Notes: a model not told the origin generated them from the letters alone. A DNA stretch of 64,000 nt from JADKHC01 sp047600805 (GCA_047600805.1 JASGKG010000001.1:2418001-2482000); one strand, 5' to 3'; numbered from the stretch's first letter, positions 9,086 through 18,530 are shown. A program made the numbers and translations.

Positions 9086-10366
9086 TTATAGCTTTAAACT
9101 CGCGACAATCTGTTCGAACTGATCACCGCGGTCCTCGTAGCTCCGGAACATATCGAAGCTCGCGAAGCCCGGGCTCAGCAGAACGTTTTCACCCGGAGCA
9201 GCGGTCGCGGCGGCATTTTTCACCGCATCAGCCAGCGTCGCGCAAACGGTGTGTGGTACTTTTCGTGCAGCGCAGGCTTCGGCCAAAGTATGAGCGGTTT
9301 CGCCGATAATGAAAGCGTGTTTTAACTTCGGCGCGATGCGAGCGACGAAGGAAGCAATATCTCCACCCTTTCCGCGGCCGCCGAGAATCACACAGACAGG
9401 AGCGGCAAAACCTGCCAGAGCAGCCTCGACGGCATGGAAGTTCGTCGCCTTCGAGTCGTTCCAATAGTGAACGCCACCTTTGATCGCCACTCGCGCCAAA
9501 CGATGGCGGCCCAATTTGAAGGATTGCGCCGCAGCGTACAGCGCAGTCTCCGGGAGTCCCGCATGGCGCCACCATGCCGCGGCCAAAATGAAATTCTCTC
9601 GCTGCGGATAATGCTCAAAAATCGTGCCGGAAAGAAGCACGTCCGCCGGTTGGTCCTCGGTGGCCACGCAGGCCTCGGCCGGCAGAGCGCGGCCGCACTC
9701 GATCGCATACTTCTGAACCGAACTACCAGCCAGGACTACACCGCCCAACGTTCTATCAAGCAGTCTCCACTTTGCTTCAAAATATCCGCGCATCCCAGGA
9801 TGCCGCTCAAGATGGTCCTCTGCAAAGTTGGTCCAGAGCGTAGCGTCCGCCCGGAAGTGCACCAACGTCTCCGCTTGGAACGAGCTCACTTCACACACCG
9901 CCACGTCGTCGAAAACGCCACCCTCTTCGTCCACGACGAGTTGCGAGAACGAGTAGCCAACGTTGCCGGTAGCCTTCGCGTCGCGTTTTATCGAGCGCAA
10001 GGCGTGGGTGAGAAATTCGGTGAGCGTGGTTTTCCCATTGGTACCGGTAATCGCGATGACCGTGCCACGCCAGAACAGCGCCGCAAAATCGAGTTCGCCC
10101 AGCAACATACAACCCGAAATGCGCGCAGTCACCAGCCATCGATGATCGGGCCGAAAACCCGGACTAAAGATTACGAGCCGATGCGCTGCCGCCTCAGCCG
10201 GGGTGAATTCACGGTGCGCACCGTCCTGCTTTTCATCGAACAAAACCGCTTTCGCTTCCAATTTCGCCAGCAGCGCACAAACAGCGCGTCCGCTCACGCC
10301 GCCGCCCAGCACGGCCACAGGGTAACCGAGCAATGGGTTGAGAATTTCTGGAATGCGAAGTGACAT
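9086..10366 (-). CDS. murD: UDP-MurNAc-L-alanine--D-glutamate ligase
   Basis: Mur ligase adding D-Glu to UDP-MurNAc-L-Ala. The 426-residue product opens with an N-terminal dinucleotide-like loop (AVLGGGVSGRAVCALL), the P-loop ITGTNGKTTLTEFL near residue 108, then EVSSFQAETL, WTNFAEDHLERH, WNDSKATNFHAVEAAL and LGGRGKGGD, all MurD signatures. I start it at the ATG at 10366, which shares one base with the mraY stop (TGATG). The frame remains open for 29 codons upstream, but those overlap mraY and carry no Mur features. A 37-bp gap separates it from the LysM gene. Confidence 0.96.
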   Translation of the reverse strand: MSLRIPEILNPLLGYPVAVLGGGVSGRAVCALLAKLEAKAVLFDEKQDGAHREFTPAEAAAHRLVIFSPGFRPDHRWLVTARISGCMLLGELDFAALFWRGTVIAITGTNGKTTLTEFLTHALRSIKRDAKATGNVGYSFSQLVVDEEGGVFDDVAVCEVSSFQAETLVHFRADATLWTNFAEDHLERHPGMRGYFEAKWRLLDRTLGGVVLAGSSVQKYAIECGRALPAEACVATEDQPADVLLSGTIFEHYPQRENFILAAAWWRHAGLPETALYAAAQSFKLGRHRLARVAIKGGVHYWNDSKATNFHAVEAALAGFAAPVCVILGGRGKGGDIASFVARIAPKLKHAFIIGETAHTLAEACAARKVPHTVCATLADAVKNAAATAAPGENVLLSPGFASFDMFRSYEDRGDQFEQIVASLKL

Positions 10367-11478
10367 CAGCGAAGTTTTAACGTGGCGAGACCTCCAATAG
10401 CGCACATCAGCGAAATGATCCAGAAACGAGCGACGACTTTTGTCTCCGGCCACCCGAGTTTCTGAAAATGGTGATGGATCGGCGCCATCTTGAAGAAGCG
10501 GCGACCTTCGCCAAAGCGATGACGCGTGTATTTGAAATACCCGACCTGCACGATGACCGAAAGCGCCTCACCCACGAAAACACCGCCGACGATCACGAGC
10601 GTAAGCGGTTGTTGAACCATAAAGGCGATCATTCCGATCAACCCGCCCAGCGCCAGTGAGCCCGTATCGCCCATGAAAACCTCTGCCGGATAGGAATTGA
10701 ACCACAGGAACGAAACACCACCGCCGACGATCGCACCACATACTACCGCTAATTCGCTCGTGCCGGGCACATAGCTGATCAAAAGGTAGTCCGCCACGCG
10801 CGAGTTGCCGGCCAAATAGGCCATCACGCCGTAAACCAGCGCCACAGTAATCGTGCAGCCAACCGCCAGCCCATCGAGTCCATCGGTAAGATTGATCGCG
10901 TTGCTAAACCCCACCAGCCAGAAGAACACCATCAAGAACAAGGCGCCGAGCGGCATCGACACCCACACCGGATGTTTCACAAAGGGAACCCACAGCTCGC
11001 GAATTTTGTGAGAGCTCTGCGGATCCAACATTAACATTCCTAGCGCCAGCACCGTGATCAGCGTTTGCCAAAACATCTTCTCGGTCGAAGAAATGCCATC
11101 GCGGTTTTTGCGGACCACTTTCAGATAGTCATCGCGGAAGCCGACGGCCGTCAAAGCCGCGTAAACAAACATTGCCACGAAAACCCAAATATTCGGCCTG
11201 GCCCAGAGCGCCGAGCTCAGGAAAACCGAACCAAATATTAGAAGCCCGCCCATCGTCGGAGTATTTTTTTTGTCGAACTTTGCGGCCAAATCACCTGTCC
11301 GATCGTCGTCGTAGTGCTGGCCGAACTTCAAAATTTTCAATTTACGGATCAACCACGGCCCGAGAATAAAGCCCAGCATCGTGGCGGTCACAGCCGCCAT
11401 CAACATGCGGAAGCTGTGGTACTGCAGGACGCGAAGCACCCCAAAATATTGATCGAAATTCGCGAGATAACTAAGCAT
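10366..11478 (-). CDS. mraY: Phospho-MurNAc-pentapeptide translocase
   Basis: Integral inner-membrane enzyme making lipid I from UDP-MurNAc-pentapeptide and undecaprenyl phosphate. The 370-residue product has about ten membrane segments and the MraY hallmarks: KKNTPTMGG near the N-terminus, the Mg-binding FRDDYLKVVRKN (DDxxK), NAINLTDGLDGLA, FMGDTGSLALGG and the cytoplasmic MAPIHHHFQKLG loop. Length and motif order are normal. Its ATG overlaps the murF stop by one base (TAATG), and its stop overlaps the murD start. Confidence 0.97.
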   Translation of the reverse strand: MLSYLANFDQYFGVLRVLQYHSFRMLMAAVTATMLGFILGPWLIRKLKILKFGQHYDDDRTGDLAAKFDKKNTPTMGGLLIFGSVFLSSALWARPNIWVFVAMFVYAALTAVGFRDDYLKVVRKNRDGISSTEKMFWQTLITVLALGMLMLDPQSSHKIRELWVPFVKHPVWVSMPLGALFLMVFFWLVGFSNAINLTDGLDGLAVGCTITVALVYGVMAYLAGNSRVADYLLISYVPGTSELAVVCGAIVGGGVSFLWFNSYPAEVFMGDTGSLALGGLIGMIAFMVQQPLTLVIVGGVFVGEALSVIVQVGYFKYTRHRFGEGRRFFKMAPIHHHFQKLGWPETKVVARFWIISLMCAIGGLATLKLR

Positions 11479-12989
11479 TAGAAAAAGAAAGGTGAATGGC
11501 TCTGGCGGATGGTCCGTGAAACAACGGGCGCAGGGAAGCGCCAGCCCGACGGCAACACCGCAGTGGTTCGGCTCGCCGAGAAAGCGGCAGCCAGTCCGCC
11601 GCCGTGACCCGCAACTCCCGATGAACCGAGAGCGGCTTGCGAGCCCGGCAGGACTTTTTCCAGGCCATATCGCCGGCTGCCTTTGACGAAAACCGCACCC
11701 TTGAAAGCGGCAACCGCAGCGGCAATGGGCGCCAGCGCATCCACAAACCTGATACGCTCGCCCGGAATACCTGCTTCGATTGCACCGGCGACCACCGCAG
11801 CGGCCTCACTCCCGATGACGTAAACACTATCTTGTGGGCGAAGTTGAAGCTGCGCCCCGAGTTCGCGGTGATACGCGGGTGCATCAGAACCTAGTTCCTC
11901 CATGCAGCCGAGTACGAAAAGGCGCGGCTGCTCTGCAGGAGCAATCGCGTAGAAAGTCTCAAGTGCATCGGCCATCGATGCAGGGCTCGCGTTATAAAGA
12001 TCCAGATAAAGCAGCCGTTCACCATCGCGCCGGAATTCACCGCGCCATTTTGCCGCCTGCCAAGTTTCGAGCGCCTGTTTAATGGCCGCATCCGTCACGC
12101 CCATTTCCGAAGCGAGCACAATCGCCAAAGCGGCATTTTGCGCCATGCCTCGCGTCACGCGCCGAAACACGAATTTCCGATGGCCGACGGTTAGCTCCGT
12201 CTTTCCACCCGGGAAAGCCACATTGTAGTTCACCACGCGCGGCGCTTCCGTCTCTGCACCCGCAGGAGCTACGATGATGCTCGTTTGCGGTAAATTTTTA
12301 AAAGGCGGGAAGTCCCAACATTGCTTCGGAAAAACGGCAAGTCCTCCCTTGCGAACGTGTTGAAGAAGCACCGCCTTTTCTCGAGCCACACCATTTAACC
12401 CACCTAATTCCTGAGTGTGCGCCGGCGCGACCAGCGTGATGATTCCGTAGTCCGGTTGAATCATTTCAGCCAAGGGCGCCATTTCGCCAGGACCGCTGAT
12501 CCCCGCCTCGATGACGGCATAATCGTGTTGGCCCGGCACCATTTTTGTCAGCGTGAGAGGCACGCCCAAATGGTTGTTCAAGTTACCCTCAGTCGCCAAA
12601 ACGCGCGATTCGCCGCCTAAAAGTTGAGCCAGCAAATTCTTGGTCGAAGTTTTTCCACAACTTCCGGAAACACCGACGACCTTGCCTGCGAATTGACGTC
12701 GATGTTCGCGCGCAATCGCCTGGAACGCTTTCAACGTGTCCGCCACAACGAGCTGCGGAAGAATGAGCGAAGGATTCGGCTCGCTCACGAGCGCCGCGCT
12801 CGCGCCCGCCGCCAAAGCCGTTTCCAAAAACGCGTGCCCATCTCGTTTGTCGGTCTTTAGCGCGACAAACAACTGCCCCGGCTTAAGATTTCGCGTGTCC
12901 TGCGTAAATCCAACCAACGGCACGAGCGGCAGCGACAGCCACCGGCCGCCAGTCCAGTTCGCGAGATAAGTTGGGGCAAACGAAAACAT
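11478..12989 (-). CDS. murF: UDP-MurNAc-tripeptide--D-alanyl-D-alanine ligase
   Basis: Mur ligase adding D-Ala-D-Ala, the last cytoplasmic step before mraY. The 503-residue product has an N-terminal MurF domain with FTQDTRNLKPGQLFVAL, a P-loop SGSCGKTSTKNLL near residue 108, NLNNHLGVPLTL (typical of MurF) and a C-terminal domain with LGCMEELG and VFVKGSRRYGLEKVL. The last 50 residues or so, after that motif, are a Gly/Ala/Ser-rich tail with no counterpart in most MurF proteins. The frame simply runs on to the mraY overlap. The tail could be real or could reflect loss of an earlier stop. Confidence 0.95.
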   Translation of the reverse strand: MFSFAPTYLANWTGGRWLSLPLVPLVGFTQDTRNLKPGQLFVALKTDKRDGHAFLETALAAGASAALVSEPNPSLILPQLVVADTLKAFQAIAREHRRQFAGKVVGVSGSCGKTSTKNLLAQLLGGESRVLATEGNLNNHLGVPLTLTKMVPGQHDYAVIEAGISGPGEMAPLAEMIQPDYGIITLVAPAHTQELGGLNGVAREKAVLLQHVRKGGLAVFPKQCWDFPPFKNLPQTSIIVAPAGAETEAPRVVNYNVAFPGGKTELTVGHRKFVFRRVTRGMAQNAALAIVLASEMGVTDAAIKQALETWQAAKWRGEFRRDGERLLYLDLYNASPASMADALETFYAIAPAEQPRLFVLGCMEELGSDAPAYHRELGAQLQLRPQDSVYVIGSEAAAVVAGAIEAGIPGERIRFVDALAPIAAAVAAFKGAVFVKGSRRYGLEKVLPGSQAALGSSGVAGHGGGLAAAFSASRTTAVLPSGWRFPAPVVSRTIRQSHSPFFF

Positions 12990-13014
12990 TGGTGAGATCT
13001 AAAGCTGGCGGAGC

Positions 13015-14502
13015 TTATTCCTTTGCTTTTAGCGATTTGATGCCGATCAATTCGCGCACCACCAAACGGTCGTCGAACGGGATAACGGTGTCCGCAAATT
13101 CCTGATACGACTCGTGGCCCTTGCCAGCGATCAGCAGACAGTCGCCAGGACCAGCCGCATCAAGTGCCATGCTGATTGCGCGGCGCCGATCTTCGATCCA
13201 GGTTATTTTTTCCGGCGCGGTCACGCCGCCTTTCATGTCAGCGAATATCTGCGCCAGCGATTCACCGCGGGGATTGTCCGCGGTGGCAAACGCGAAATCG
13301 GCAAACTCCTGCACCGCCTTTGTCATAAGCGGACGCTTGGCGCGATCACGATTGCCGCCACAACCGTAAACCACGAACAGTTTGCCAGGAGTAATTGCGC
13401 GGAGCATGCCTAGCGCGTTCCGCAGGGCATCATCGGTATGAGCGTAGTCCACCAGCACATTATACGGCTGGCCTTCTTCGATCCGCTCCATGCGGCCCGC
13501 AACACCCTTAAAACTTTTTAGACGTGTGAGAAAAACCGACGGGTCGCGACCCATCGCCCAAGCCGTCGCGATCGCCGCGAGCAGGTTGCTCACATTGTAC
13601 CGACCGATCATCGGGCTATCGACATTCATCGTCCCACCCGGCCAAACGAGTTTGAAAGTTGAGTTCTTAAAATTCAGGGCCAGACCTTCGGCGCGTACGG
13701 TCGCTTTCGGGTTCTCTCCGTAAGTCACGAGTTGCACACGATCAGAAACCAGCGTCGCGAGCTTCTCCCCATGCGGATCATCAAGGTTCACGACGGCGAT
13801 CTTCGGCTCAGCGCCGATTTGGCCCGTGAAGAAGCGTGTCTTGACGTCGAAGTACGCGTCGAGCGTCTTGTGATAATCGAGATGATCCTGTGTCAGGTTT
13901 GTGAATACAGCTGCAGCGAACTGCATTCCGAGCACGCGTTGCTGGTCGATGCCGTGCGAACTCACTTCCATCACGGCTTGGCGGCAGCCGGCGTCCCGCA
14001 TTTGGGCGAGCATTCCAAAGATGTCAATCGACTCCGGCGTCGTCTTGAACGACGGCACCGTGCGTGTGCCGAGGTCGTAATTGATCGTGCCCAGCAAGCC
14101 GACGCGTTGATCACCGTTCAGAAAATGTTTCACCAAGTGCGTGACAGTGGTCTTGCCGTTTGTGCCCGTCACGCCCACCACCTGCATGTCGCGATCAGGA
14201 AAACGGTAATAACGCTGAGCCACACGGGCCAGCATCGCCCGCGGATCGGCCACTTGGATAAACGTCACCTTGGCCGGCGAGTGCAACGGCAGCTTTGCCG
14301 TCACGACGGCGACCGCGCCACGATTGATGGCCTCGTCGATAAAGCCTGCTCCATCGGTGCGCAAACCCGGCATAGCAAAAAACAAATTGCCAGGTACAAC
14401 GCGGCGGCTGTCCATCACGATCCCGGAGATCGGGAGATCGAGGGTGCCCTTGTGCGCAACGATTTCGCCGTCGCGGAAATAGTCAGAGATTTTTGGTGCC
14501 AT
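13015..14502 (-). CDS. murE: UDP-MurNAc-tripeptide synthetase (meso-diaminopimelate type)
   Basis: Mur ligase adding the third stem residue. Motifs in order: ISGIVMDSRRVVPGNLFFA (N-terminal UDP-binding domain), P-loop GTNGKTTVTHLV at about 113-124, EVSSHGIDQQR, FTNLTQDHLDYH and VVYGCGGNRDRAKRP. ADNPRGES near residue 408 has the DNPR box that goes with meso-diaminopimelate, not lysine. The ATG at 14502 matches the family start and gives 495 residues. An upstream GTG at 14610 overlaps the ftsI stop and has a GGAGG about 8 bases before it; it would add 36 residues not seen in MurE. Both starts are possible. Confidence 0.94.
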   Translation of the reverse strand: MAPKISDYFRDGEIVAHKGTLDLPISGIVMDSRRVVPGNLFFAMPGLRTDGAGFIDEAINRGAVAVVTAKLPLHSPAKVTFIQVADPRAMLARVAQRYYRFPDRDMQVVGVTGTNGKTTVTHLVKHFLNGDQRVGLLGTINYDLGTRTVPSFKTTPESIDIFGMLAQMRDAGCRQAVMEVSSHGIDQQRVLGMQFAAAVFTNLTQDHLDYHKTLDAYFDVKTRFFTGQIGAEPKIAVVNLDDPHGEKLATLVSDRVQLVTYGENPKATVRAEGLALNFKNSTFKLVWPGGTMNVDSPMIGRYNVSNLLAAIATAWAMGRDPSVFLTRLKSFKGVAGRMERIEEGQPYNVLVDYAHTDDALRNALGMLRAITPGKLFVVYGCGGNRDRAKRPLMTKAVQEFADFAFATADNPRGESLAQIFADMKGGVTAPEKITWIEDRRRAISMALDAAGPGDCLLIAGKGHESYQEFADTVIPFDDRLVVRELIGIKSLKAKE

Positions 14503-14606
14503 TTTGAATGCCCGCTTTGCGAATGCTTGTTGGCGCGTACTGCGACCCGCCGCCGAGCGGGTCTGAAACGCGCTGATGAGAATGTGATTTTGTGTAAGAT
14601 AACCTA

Positions 14607-16433
14607 TCACCGAAGATGTCCTCCGAAAGCCACCACCGAGGGGCGTGTGTCAAATACTGGTTTGATATCGAGATACTGAATTAACTGTTCGCCGATCCGC
14701 TTAAAACAAGGGGCCGCAATGACGTTGCCGTAGGCGACGCCGCCCGTGGGAAGATGCGCATCGTCGACGATGACGGTGATCAACACCTGCGGGCGACTGG
14801 CCGGAAAAAAGCCGACGAACGATCCCACGTGGCGTGTTGTAGAATATTGGCCATTGATCAACTTCTGGGCCGTTCCCGTTTTACCTGCGACTTGATAGTT
14901 CGGTATCGCCGCTTGCGGCGCGGTGCCATCAGCCAACGTCACTCTGGTTAGCAATTCCGCGACCGTGTCAGCTGTCGCTTCACTGATCGCACGGCCGCGT
15001 GACACAGGACCAAATTGGTAGAACGTTTCTCCGCGTGAACTTTCGATCGCGCGAATCACTTGCGGACGGAGTAGAAGGCCGCGGCTGGCGATTACTCCCA
15101 TCGCGTAGTGAATTTGCAACGGCGTCGCAGCAACAGACTGCCCCATCGGCAAACGCGTAATCGTGAGGCCGTCCCACTTCGCCGGGTTAGGCAAGTCGCC
15201 GTCGATTTCGCCAGGGATTGGAAAACCTGTCTTTTCGCCAAATCCAAACTTGCGGGCGTAGTCGTAAAGGCGCTGCTCGCCGAGCAACATTCCCAATTGC
15301 GCTGCACCTTTGTTGCTGGAGTGGCTGACGATCTCCGCGACCGACAACATCGGATTGGCAAACGGATGCGCTTCGCGAGGAAGGCCGCGCACCTTGCCTT
15401 TGTATTCGATTTTATCGAGAGAACAATCGAAGCGCGTATCACGTGTCACCAAGCTCTCGTTCAGTGCGCCGCTGGAGGGAACGATCTTGAAGGTAGATCC
15501 TGGTTCGAGCTGGTCGCAAACCGCCACGTTGCGCTGCGCAGAGAGCTCAGCCTTGTTGAATTCGTTGAGGTTGAATGTCGGATAATTCGCCATCGCCAAC
15601 ACGAAGCCGCCCGTCGGCGAAGTCGGGTTGGGATCACTTACGATGATCGTGACCTTCGCGGGACTATATTTCTTAACGATATCCTCCAGCTCGCGTTCGA
15701 TCATGTGCTGGATCGTGGTGTCGATCGAAAGCACGATCGAAAATCCATTCGACGCCGGAACCTCGCGCGTACGGAACTGCGCGAGTTCACGCTGGCGGCC
15801 GTCCTTTTCAGATTCGCGCCAGCCATCCTGACCGCGCAGATAAAAATCAGCAAATGCTTCGATGCCGGACGCCGGGGCGCCTTCCTTGTTCACGTAGCCA
15901 ATCACGTGTGCCGCGAGTTGGTTGTGCGGATAAACGCGACGATAAGTGCGGTCACCGGTGAGGCCGCGAATTTTCAACCCTGCGATTTTATCGTACGTCT
16001 CTTCACTGACGTCTTCACGGATCTTCGTCCAACGCCGCTCACCTTCGTCATTTTCTCCTTCGGCTTCACCTTCGCCGAGCGAAGGTTTTACTTTCGCCGT
16101 CATTATCTTCTCCAGGTCGGTCGCGGGCATTTCCAAAAGCTTCGCGAGCTCCGTCCATTTGCTGCGATCGGAATCCCGCAGGATCAACCGATCCACACCG
16201 ACAATAATCTGCGACCGGCTGACCGCGAGCTTGTTGCCATGCGCGTCTTCGATGTCACCGCGACGCGCCTTCTCAGGAATGATTTGGCGCCGTGCCTTTT
16301 CAACATAACTCACCAGCTTGTCCCGATCGATCACGTGCAAATACACCAGGCGCGCCCCCACCCCCCCGAAGCACAAAAAGATGCCTGCGGCGAGCAACAC
16401 GATCCGATAGTTGGAGGCAAAACCCTTCGACAT
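14607..16433 (-). CDS. ftsI: Septal transpeptidase FtsI (class B penicillin-binding protein)
   Basis: Crosslinks septal peptidoglycan in the periplasm. The 608-residue product has a short cytoplasmic N-terminus, one membrane anchor (about residues 9-29, RIVLLAAGIFLCFGGVGARL), a dimerisation/pedestal domain and a transpeptidase domain. The catalytic motifs are LEPGSTFKI (nucleophile Ser near 313), SSNKG near 369 and KTGTAQ near 518. The pedestal contains a charged insertion (GEGEAEGENDEGERR) around residue 115-130. The ATG at 16433 lies four bases after the ftsL-like stop. A TTG at 16460 would overlap that gene and is unlikely. Confidence 0.96.
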   Translation of the reverse strand: MSKGFASNYRIVLLAAGIFLCFGGVGARLVYLHVIDRDKLVSYVEKARRQIIPEKARRGDIEDAHGNKLAVSRSQIIVGVDRLILRDSDRSKWTELAKLLEMPATDLEKIMTAKVKPSLGEGEAEGENDEGERRWTKIREDVSEETYDKIAGLKIRGLTGDRTYRRVYPHNQLAAHVIGYVNKEGAPASGIEAFADFYLRGQDGWRESEKDGRQRELAQFRTREVPASNGFSIVLSIDTTIQHMIERELEDIVKKYSPAKVTIIVSDPNPTSPTGGFVLAMANYPTFNLNEFNKAELSAQRNVAVCDQLEPGSTFKIVPSSGALNESLVTRDTRFDCSLDKIEYKGKVRGLPREAHPFANPMLSVAEIVSHSSNKGAAQLGMLLGEQRLYDYARKFGFGEKTGFPIPGEIDGDLPNPAKWDGLTITRLPMGQSVAATPLQIHYAMGVIASRGLLLRPQVIRAIESSRGETFYQFGPVSRGRAISEATADTVAELLTRVTLADGTAPQAAIPNYQVAGKTGTAQKLINGQYSTTRHVGSFVGFFPASRPQVLITVIVDDAHLPTGGVAYGNVIAAPCFKRIGEQLIQYLDIKPVFDTRPSVVAFGGHLR

Positions 16434-16437
16434 GATC

Positions 16438-16845
16438 TCAGTGGTTAGCCCCCAGTACAAATTTTACAGGTTGGACCAAAGGGCCGCCTTCTGAACGACC
16501 AAGCAGTTCACGACCACGCTTGGCCATCAGGCGCGCAACGGGATCTTCCGCCACATACGTGATCTGCGTGCGAAAATCGGGCGGAGTCAGTCCCAGGTTC
16601 CAATCCTTATTACGACGGATCAGCACCTCCGGCGACTGCTCGGCAGCGATCATCGCTTCTGTTTCAGCCAGCCGCCGTTCGATATCGGCAGTGCGGACTT
16701 CGTAAGATTTGATGCTGTTGGCTGCCTGCGCCATCTGGTTGCGCAGCCAGACAGTGCCAAGGCCGATCGAGCCCGAGAAGCAGATCATGACCAGCGTGTA
16801 GACAAGGAGCTGGTTCACGAAAGCATGCCGGTTAAACTTCTGCAT
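16438..16845 (-). CDS. ftsL: FtsL-like small bitopic division protein
   Basis: A 135-residue protein with a basic cytoplasmic start, one transmembrane segment at about residues 13-33 (LLVYTLVMICFSGSIGLGTV), and a helical stretch after it (about 36-70, AQAANSIKSYEVRTADIERR) that could form the coiled coil used by FtsL to pair with FtsB. The size, topology and location between rsmH and ftsI match FtsL, which carries almost no conserved sequence. The assignment therefore rests on context and topology. The C-terminal half (after residue 70) is longer than in enterobacterial FtsL. Confidence 0.75.
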   Translation of the reverse strand: MQKFNRHAFVNQLLVYTLVMICFSGSIGLGTVWLRNQMAQAANSIKSYEVRTADIERRLAETEAMIAAEQSPEVLIRRNKDWNLGLTPPDFRTQITYVAEDPVARLMAKRGRELLGRSEGGPLVQPVKFVLGANH

Positions 16846-16860
16846 GGTGATTTTAAATGG

Positions 16861-17817
16861 TTAAAGTTTTCGAATCGCGCGCAGCTTGGCGGAGCGGCTG
16901 CGCGGGTTTGCGGCGAGTTCCTCTTCGCCCGGCGTAAGCGGGCGGCGCGTAAGCGGCTCCGCGTGGACCGTACGGAACTGCTGGGGAGTTGAGTCGTCCG
17001 CGCTTTCCGGCTGGCCGCACTGCCGGCGAAAAAATTGTTTCACCAGCCTGTCTTCCAAGGAGTGGAAACTGATCGCGCACAAAACACCGGCCGGGTTGAG
17101 CGCGGCAAAAGCAGCCGGCAGCGCGCGCTCGATAGCGCCAAGCTCGTCGTTCACCGCGATCCGAATGCCTTGAAACGCCCGTGTCGCCGGGTGAATCTTG
17201 GATGCATGCCGCTCGCGAGCGGGAATGGCCGCGGAAATCACCTCCGCGAGGGACGTCGTTCGGGCCAATGCGCCGGTGCCGCGCGCTGCTACAATCGCAC
17301 GCACGATGCGGCGCCAATGTTGCTCTTCACCGAAATCGCGGATCGCACGCACCAACATTTCCTCTGTCGCCGTTTCCAACCAGCGGCTCGCTGGCACTCC
17401 GGCGCGCGTATCCATGCGCATATCGGCCGGAGCGTCGTTGCGAAAAGAAAAGCCACGTTCAGCGTCGTCGAGTTGAAACGACGAGAGTCCGAAATCGAAG
17501 AGAACACCGTCGTACCCGGTTTCCGCTAGTTCGCCGAGGCGCCCGAAATCAGATTCGATCAAACGAAAATGTTCACCGTATTCAGATTTCAATGACTCCG
17601 CCCGGCTCACAGCCGCAGGGTCCCGGTCGATGGCCGTCACCGCCACGCCAAGAGCAGAGCTCAGAATCGCACGTGTGTGGCCGCCGCCTCCGAAAGTCGC
17701 GTCAAGGTACCGCCCACCCGCCCGCGGCGCGAGCAGGTCGAGTGCCTCGCGCAGCAGAACCGGTTGGTGTCCGGGGGTCATGATCAAACACCCATCGTCA
17801 TGCAGCGCGAAAAACAT
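16861..17817 (-). CDS. rsmH: 16S rRNA (cytosine-1402-N4)-methyltransferase RsmH
   Basis: SAM-dependent methyltransferase (MraW) acting on C1402 of 16S rRNA. The 318-residue product has GHQPVLLREALDLL at the N-terminus, the SAM-binding LDATFGGGGHTRAIL, DGVLFDFGLSSFQLDDAERGF, FRNDAPADMRMDT, RAFQGIRIAVNDELG and ISFHSLEDRLVKQFF, all diagnostic. I chose the ATG at 17817 because AGGAGA lies seven bases before it. An ATG at 17781 (MTPGHQ) is the alternative. The frame stays open another 51 codons upstream without family similarity. A gap of about 200 bp separates it from mraZ. Confidence 0.96.
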   Translation of the reverse strand: MFFALHDDGCLIMTPGHQPVLLREALDLLAPRAGGRYLDATFGGGGHTRAILSSALGVAVTAIDRDPAAVSRAESLKSEYGEHFRLIESDFGRLGELAETGYDGVLFDFGLSSFQLDDAERGFSFRNDAPADMRMDTRAGVPASRWLETATEEMLVRAIRDFGEEQHWRRIVRAIVAARGTGALARTTSLAEVISAAIPARERHASKIHPATRAFQGIRIAVNDELGAIERALPAAFAALNPAGVLCAISFHSLEDRLVKQFFRRQCGQPESADDSTPQQFRTVHAEPLTRRPLTPGEEELAANPRSRSAKLRAIRKL

Positions 17818-18018
17818 CGGCGGTTCTCCTAGAGTCGCTGCTCGACTCCGCGCCGCGTTCCCGCGGAAGTGGGCGCAACACCAGTTCTGCACAGAGACGG
17901 GGTTGCACTTTGGTGATAAAATGGGCTCCTGTTTTCGCCATTCGGCGGTGCCACAGACTCGCTGCCGCAAACCCGCTCAATCGGGTCGCACTAGGATGAA
18001 AAGTAGGGGTACTCATGG

Positions 18019-18471
18019 TTAAATTCCGATCCGGCGCATCAAATCGCCGAAGTTCTCGCCAGCGGTGCGCTGCTCCACCTTGCCCCACCGTTCCGGGCTG
18101 TAGATGGCGAACTTGTTCAATGAACCAACGAGGACCGCGTCTTTTCCGATGCCGGCATGTTGACGGAGCTCGTCCGTGAGGCTGATGCGGCCCTGCTTGT
18201 CGAAACTGAACGCCAGCGTCGCCGCGAAGAAACGCGCGAACGCATCCTGCGCGTCACGATCGGTCAGCGCCTTTTGAGCGATCTTCTCCTGCAACTTCTC
18301 GACCTCGGTCGGAGGCAAAACTGCGACGTAACCGTCCGGATGAGGCGTAGCCAAAAACGTATCGCTCTCTCCGTGCGCAGCCCGCCAACACGACGGAATC
18401 GTGAGGCGATTCTTATCGTCGAGCGAGTGCCGGAAGAGACCGGTGTAAAAAGCTTTGCCGAGTTGAGCCAC
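18019..18471 (-). CDS. mraZ: Transcriptional regulator MraZ
   Basis: DNA-binding repressor or modulator of the dcw operon. The 150-residue product has the tandem SpoVT/AbrB-like halves of MraZ: YTGLFRHSLDDKNRLTIPSC near the N-terminus and FSFDKQGRISLTDELRQHAG in the second half, followed by AVLVGSLNKFAIYSPERW. The start is a GTG at 18471, ten bases beyond a 14-bp palindrome and the operator repeats. No clear Shine-Dalgarno precedes it. As first gene of the cluster, with its own operator immediately upstream, it is probably autoregulated, as known for MraZ in other bacteria. Confidence 0.94.
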   Translation of the reverse strand: MAQLGKAFYTGLFRHSLDDKNRLTIPSCWRAAHGESDTFLATPHPDGYVAVLPPTEVEKLQEKIAQKALTDRDAQDAFARFFAATLAFSFDKQGRISLTDELRQHAGIGKDAVLVGSLNKFAIYSPERWGKVEQRTAGENFGDLMRRIGI

Positions 18472-18486
18472 AGTGATGCAGGGGCA

Positions 18487-18530
18487 ATTGCCCCATTACG
18501 CCCCATTTCAACCCATTTTTACCCACTCCC
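18487..18530 (-). promoter_or_regulatory. MraZ operator: four TGGG repeats with 10-bp spacing
   Basis: Read on the minus strand, the block is four consecutive 10-mers each ending in an RTGGG-type core: GGGAGTGGGT, AAAAATGGGT, TGAAATGGGG, CGTAATGGGG. MraZ is known to bind three or four GTGGG/ATGGG repeats at 10-bp spacing, upstream of mraZ. The last repeat runs into the palindrome GGGGCAATTGCCCC (18481-18494), which ends ten bases before the mraZ start codon. A TTGACG (minus strand, 18535-18530) just upstream could be a -35 element, but no convincing -10 is visible at standard spacing. Confidence 0.85.

Noticed and set aside
15108..16448. 446-codon plus-strand frame opposite ftsI
   Set aside because: It is the antisense shadow of a well-defined transpeptidase gene; the translation is rich in Arg, His and Phe with no family motif.
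17818..17970. Longer RsmH starting at 17970
   Set aside because: The extra 51 residues have no RsmH similarity and an AGGAGA sequence sits seven bases before the ATG at 17817.
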